Assembly (NCBI RefSeq): GCF_013375935.1
Contig: NZ_CP056117.1
Span: 2,480,001-2,544,000 of the forward strand
Source: Enterobacter cloacae
GTDB lineage: Bacteria; Pseudomonadota; Gammaproteobacteria; Enterobacterales; Enterobacteriaceae
Reading direction: 5' to 3'
DNA: 64,000 nt
Position numbers and translations under genes: made by a program. Of the stretch, positions 61,188 to 64,000 are shown one piece after another. The notes below the pieces were generated by a model, which had not been told where the DNA came from, made no database searches, and saw only the letters and a list, made by a program, of their open reading frames with translations. The first letter of the stretch is position 1, and every line of letters begins with the position of its first letter.

Positions 61188-61739
61188 ATGAAGCTGATGT
61201 TTGCATCGGATATTCATGGATCGCTGCCCGCGACCGAGCGCGTGCTTTCTCTGTTTGACCAGAGCGGGGCGCAATGGCTGGCGATCCTGGGCGACGTGTT
61301 AAACCACGGCCCACGCAACGCGCTGCCGGAAGGCTATGCACCCGCCCAGGTGGCGGAAAAACTGAATCACTACGCCTCGCGTATTATTGCCGTGCGCGGC
61401 AACTGCGACAGCGAAGTGGATCAGATGCTGCTGCAATTTCCCATCACCGCTCCCTGGCAACAGGTGCTGCTGGAAAACTGCCGTCTGTTCCTGACGCATG
61501 GGCACCTGTTCGGCCCGGATAAACTCCCGCCGCTCGCGGCTGGCGATGTCCTGGTTTACGGTCATACTCATATTCCGGTAGCGGAAAAACGCGGGGCGAT
61601 TTATCACTTTAATCCCGGCTCTGTCAGCATTCCTAAAGGCGGCTACCCGGCAAGCTACGGCATGTTTGAAGACGGGACATTAAGCGTTATCGCACTTAAT
61701 GATCAGCAAGTTATTGCGCAGATAGCGATTAATCCGTAA
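61188..61739 (+). CDS. yfcE: YfcE, metallophosphoesterase
   Basis: A 183-residue Mn-dependent phosphodiesterase (E. coli 184). All five family blocks are visible: SDIHGS (Asp8, His10), GDVLNHG, GNCDSE, THGHLFG and YGHTHIP. The E. coli enzyme acts on artificial phosphodiester substrates; its natural substrate is unknown. GAGGAG lies ahead of the start. The context is yfcF before and yfcD after. Confidence 0.95.
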   Translation: MKLMFASDIHGSLPATERVLSLFDQSGAQWLAILGDVLNHGPRNALPEGYAPAQVAEKLNHYASRIIAVRGNCDSEVDQMLLQFPITAPWQQVLLENCRLFLTHGHLFGPDKLPPLAAGDVLVYGHTHIPVAEKRGAIYHFNPGSVSIPKGGYPASYGMFEDGTLSVIALNDQQVIAQIAINP

Positions 61740-61794
61740 GTTACACCACAACTGCAAACGCGCCGTAAGAGCGCTTAGACGAGAAGGTTTCCCG

Positions 61795-62361
61795 ATGGTG
61801 GAGCAGAATCATTTGGCAAGTACTGAGTGGGTTGACATTGTCAGCGAAGAAAATGAAGTGATCGCGCAGGCCAGCCGCGAACAAATGCGTGCGGAGCGTC
61901 TGCGTCACCGCGCTACGTACATCGTTGTTCATGACGGAATGGGCAAGATCCTGGTCCAGCGCCGCACGGACACCAAAGATTTTCTTCCAGGCATGCTGGA
62001 TGCCACCGCGGGCGGCGTCGTCCAGGCCGATGAAGTTCTGCTGGATTCCGCACGTCGTGAAGCGGAAGAAGAGTTAGGCATTGCCGGCGTGCCGTTTGCC
62101 GAGCACGGCCAGTTCTATTTTGAAGACGAACATTGCCGCGTCTGGGGCGGTCTGTTTAGCTGCGTTTCCCACGGGCCTTTTGCCCTGCAGGAAGAGGAAG
62201 TTAGCGAAGTTAGCTGGATGACGCCGGAAGAGATCACCGCCCGCTGCGATGAGTTCACGCCGGACTCCTTAAAAGCGCTGGCGCTGTGGATGACCCGCAA
62301 CGCCAAAAACGAATCCGCTAAGCCGGAAAACAAAGCGGAAAAAGAGGAAGAGGCGGAGTAA
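61795..62361 (+). CDS. yfcD: YfcD, Nudix hydrolase
   Basis: A 188-residue Nudix protein (E. coli about 180). The Nudix box runs from GGVVQADE to REAEEELGI (about residues 74-98) with the REAEEE core in place. It is similar to isopentenyl-diphosphate isomerase-type Nudix proteins, but the substrate is unknown. The C-terminal tail after about 170 is Lys/Glu-rich and longer than in E. coli. It ends three bases before the convergent LacI-type regulator. Confidence 0.93.
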   Translation: MVEQNHLASTEWVDIVSEENEVIAQASREQMRAERLRHRATYIVVHDGMGKILVQRRTDTKDFLPGMLDATAGGVVQADEVLLDSARREAEEELGIAGVPFAEHGQFYFEDEHCRVWGGLFSCVSHGPFALQEEEVSEVSWMTPEEITARCDEFTPDSLKALALWMTRNAKNESAKPENKAEKEEEAE

Positions 62362-62364
62362 GCC

Positions 62365-63384
62365 TCAACAGCTTTCCCGCAGGCACAGGCTGGACGCGAT
62401 GGGCTTACGATCGCGCCAGCCTCCGTCATTCAGGCGCTCCAGAAGCGCTTTTCCGGCCTCAATCCCAATCTTACGATGCGGCACCGCCATCGTCGTCAGC
62501 GGCGGCTGACAGACGCGGCTGACGTCGCTGTCGCCAAAGCCCACCACCGCTAAATCGTCCGGCACTTTGATGCGCCGACGCTGGCACTCATACAGCGCGC
62601 CGCAGGCGAGCTCATCGGATACGCACACCAGTGCGTCCAGCTCCGGCCACGCCAGCAGGAACTCGGGCAGCTGCGCCGCGCCGGTAGAGAAGTTCGGCGG
62701 CATGGCGGCATTAATCACCCTGTTCGGCGACATATGGTGGCGCAGCATCGCCTTGTACCAGCCCTGCAAATGCTGCTGAAAAATCCACTGCTCCTGGTTG
62801 GCGCACAGCAGGCCGATATTCTGGTAGCCGCGCTGGATCACCATTTCTGTGAGTTCATACATGGCGGCGACATTATCAATCCCGATATTCATATCAATCG
62901 GATCGGCACGCATCGCACCCATTTCCATCACCGGAATGGAGGCATTTTTCAGCCAGTGGCGGACCGTGTCGGAGTGCTCAACGCTGAGCAAAATCGCGGC
63001 GGCGATATTCGACGCCAGCAGCGTTTCAAGCAGTTTCTCTTCCTGTTCGACTCGATGCTGAGACTCCGCCAGCATGATCTGGTAACCGGCGGGCTGAAGC
63101 ACCTGCTGAAGCCCGGCAAACATCTCTGAACACCCGGCTTCGGAAAGGTTGGGAACGACCATCGCAATCGTCCACGATGACGCCGATGCCAGTGCGCTGG
63201 CGGCCAGGTTGGGCATATATCCCAGCTCCTGCACCGCAGCTTCAATTTTTTCACGCAGTTTATCGGAAACCTGTTCGGGCGTGCGGAGCGCGCGTGAGAC
63301 GGTCATTGTGCCGACGCCGGCAAGCTGCGCGACATCTGCGAGGGTTACTTTTCCGGTGCTGCGCCGTTTTCGGGTTAAAGACAT
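62365..63384 (-). CDS. LacI-family transcriptional regulator (GntR-like)
   Basis: A 339-residue regulator. The start at 63384 (MSLTRKRRSTGKV) has AGGAAG seven bases ahead; an ATG 12 codons upstream has no such site. The LacI helix-turn-helix and hinge cover residues 13-60 (VTLADVAQLAGVGTMTVSRA, then PEQVSDKLREKI and GYMPNLAASAL). The remainder is a sugar-binding periplasmic-binding-protein-like domain closest in feel to gluconate regulators GntR/IdnR. It is divergent from a PTS EIIA gene, with two palindromic operators between, so it probably represses that PTS operon. The effector is not known. Confidence 0.85.
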   Translation of the reverse strand: MSLTRKRRSTGKVTLADVAQLAGVGTMTVSRALRTPEQVSDKLREKIEAAVQELGYMPNLAASALASASSWTIAMVVPNLSEAGCSEMFAGLQQVLQPAGYQIMLAESQHRVEQEEKLLETLLASNIAAAILLSVEHSDTVRHWLKNASIPVMEMGAMRADPIDMNIGIDNVAAMYELTEMVIQRGYQNIGLLCANQEQWIFQQHLQGWYKAMLRHHMSPNRVINAAMPPNFSTGAAQLPEFLLAWPELDALVCVSDELACGALYECQRRRIKVPDDLAVVGFGDSDVSRVCQPPLTTMAVPHRKIGIEAGKALLERLNDGGWRDRKPIASSLCLRESC

Positions 63385-63495
63385 ACATCTTCCTGCTGAC
63401 AGGACGCGATTGAATTTCATCCTTCATTTTACGTGACTGGCAGTATACGCCTTAAATCCCTTTTTTTGCTGTGATTTCATACCGTGCGGGTAATT

Positions 63496-63509
63496 TGATA
63501 GCGCTATCA
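63496..63509. promoter_or_regulatory. Palindromic operator 1 for the LacI-type regulator
   Basis: TGATAGCGCTATCA, a perfect 14-bp palindrome with the central CG typical of LacI-family operators. It lies 112 bp from the regulator start and 112 bp from the EIIA start. Confidence 0.8.
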
Positions 63510-63530
63510 CACTTCTGCATGTTAGTTTTT

Positions 63531-63542
63531 GGTAGCGCTATC
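63531..63542. promoter_or_regulatory. Palindromic operator 2 for the LacI-type regulator
   Basis: GGTAGCGCTATC shares the TAGCGCTATC core of operator 1 and lies 34 bp from it centre to centre, about three helical turns, which would suit cooperative binding. Confidence 0.75.
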
Positions 63543-63620
63543 TTTGTGATCCCGATCGCAGTCATTGGCTGACGGGTTGAATAAAGTTCGACCATGTCAG
63601 GCGTTACGCGGGAGTGAAAA

Positions 63621-64000
63621 ATGCTCAAAAAATGGATATATGATACAACCATTACGCTACAGGATAGCGTCGATAACTGGCCGCAGGCGCTGGAGACTTG
63701 TGCGAAACCGCTGCTGGAAATGCAGGTTATTTCGCCGGAATACGTTACGGCCATCGTTGCGCAGCACCACACGCTAGGGCCTTACTACGTACTGGCGCCA
63801 GGGCTCGCAATGCCGCATGCGCGCCCGGAAGAAGGGGCGAAAGGTCTCGGCCTCTCATTATTAAAGCTGAAGCAGGGCGTTTCGTTTGGCGCCGGTGAGT
63901 TTGACCCCGTCGATGTGATTATTATGCTGGCGGCGCCGGACAAACACAGCCATATCGAAACAATCTCCGCGCTCGCAGAACTTTTTTCCAGCGACGAGGA
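63621..64000 (+). CDS. PTS EIIA component, fructose/mannitol/ascorbate type (C-terminus cut off)
   Basis: The first 126 codons of a PTS EIIA type 2 protein; full-length relatives have about 150 residues, so about 25 are missing. The start (MLKKWIYDTTITLQDSVDNW) has GGGAG ahead. The phosphorylated histidine is His66 in APGLAMPHARPEEGA, and LLKLKQGVSFG and VDVIIMLAAPDKHSHI follow. The sequence is of the UlaC/SgaA kind. It is presumably the first gene of a sugar or ascorbate PTS operon running off the window, controlled by the divergent LacI-type regulator. Which sugar it handles cannot be read from this part. Confidence 0.88.
   Translation, partial: MLKKWIYDTTITLQDSVDNWPQALETCAKPLLEMQVISPEYVTAIVAQHHTLGPYYVLAPGLAMPHARPEEGAKGLGLSLLKLKQGVSFGAGEFDPVDVIIMLAAPDKHSHIETISALAELFSSDE

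Overview
The window reads as core chromosome of an enterobacterium, most likely Enterobacter (E. cloacae complex) or a close relative. Almost every protein can be recognised as an ortholog of an Escherichia coli K-12 gene from one continuous stretch of the map (yfeH/gltX through glk, fadL, fabB, purF and hisP to yfcD), in conserved order. The akr-ipdC pair (indole-3-acetic acid route) is typical of Enterobacter and absent from K-12. Names were assigned from memory of these families, without a database search.

Layout. 1-6100: end of a bile-acid:Na+ symporter-like gene (yfeH), its LysR-type neighbour yfeR, a FlxA-like gene behind a flagellar sigma-28-type promoter, a 155-bp tandem repeat array derived from the tRNA-Lys 3' end, the valU-valX-valY-lysV tRNA operon, gltX, the small DNA-binding pair yfeC-yfeD, and two tRNA-Ala genes. 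6100-16900: a membrane c-di-GMP phosphodiesterase (pdeA), nupC, mntH with Fur and MntR boxes, ypeC, akr/ipdC with a TyrR box, the CLC-type yfeO, and glk with a Cra box. 16900-25100: the LytS/LytTR pair ypdA-ypdB, alaC, the 23-residue membrane peptide ypdK, lpxP, an orphan oxygen-sensing diguanylate cyclase (dosC), tRNA-Arg argW whose gene lacks an encoded CCA end, and yfdC. 25100-32600: mlaA, fadL, yfcZ, fadI-fadJ and sixA, with FadR operators at fadL and fadI. 32600-44800: smrB, prmB-aroC-mepA-yfcA-epmC-yfcL, mnmC, fabB with FadR and FabR sites, yfcJ, flk and pdxB. 44800-53400: usg-truA, dedA, accD, folC-dedD, cvpA-purF with a PurR box, and ubiX. 53400-57740: argT and hisJQMP, with an NtrC-type site and a sigma-54 promoter ahead of argT. 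57740-64000: a GNAT acetyltransferase, yfcH, folX, yfcG, yfcF, yfcE, yfcD, then a LacI-type regulator divergent from a PTS EIIA gene cut off by the window edge, with two palindromic operators between them.

The genes fall into coherent physiological sets: translation (gltX, eight tRNA genes, prmB, epmC, mnmC, truA), fatty acids and envelope lipid (fadL, fadIJ, fabB, accD, lpxP, mlaA), purine and C1 metabolism (purF, folC, folX), amino-acid uptake and synthesis (argT-hisJQMP, aroC, alaC), and c-di-GMP signalling (pdeA, dosC). Clusters found in K-12 at several junctions are missing (xap, fry, the CPS-53/evg block, yfc fimbriae), so the segment is compact.

I found no CRISPR array, insertion sequence or intact prophage. 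The non-coding features most worth attention are the rtT-like repeat array after lysV, the CCA-less argW next to dosC, the dispersed GGGAGAGGG palindromes, and the two-operator PTS locus at the right edge.
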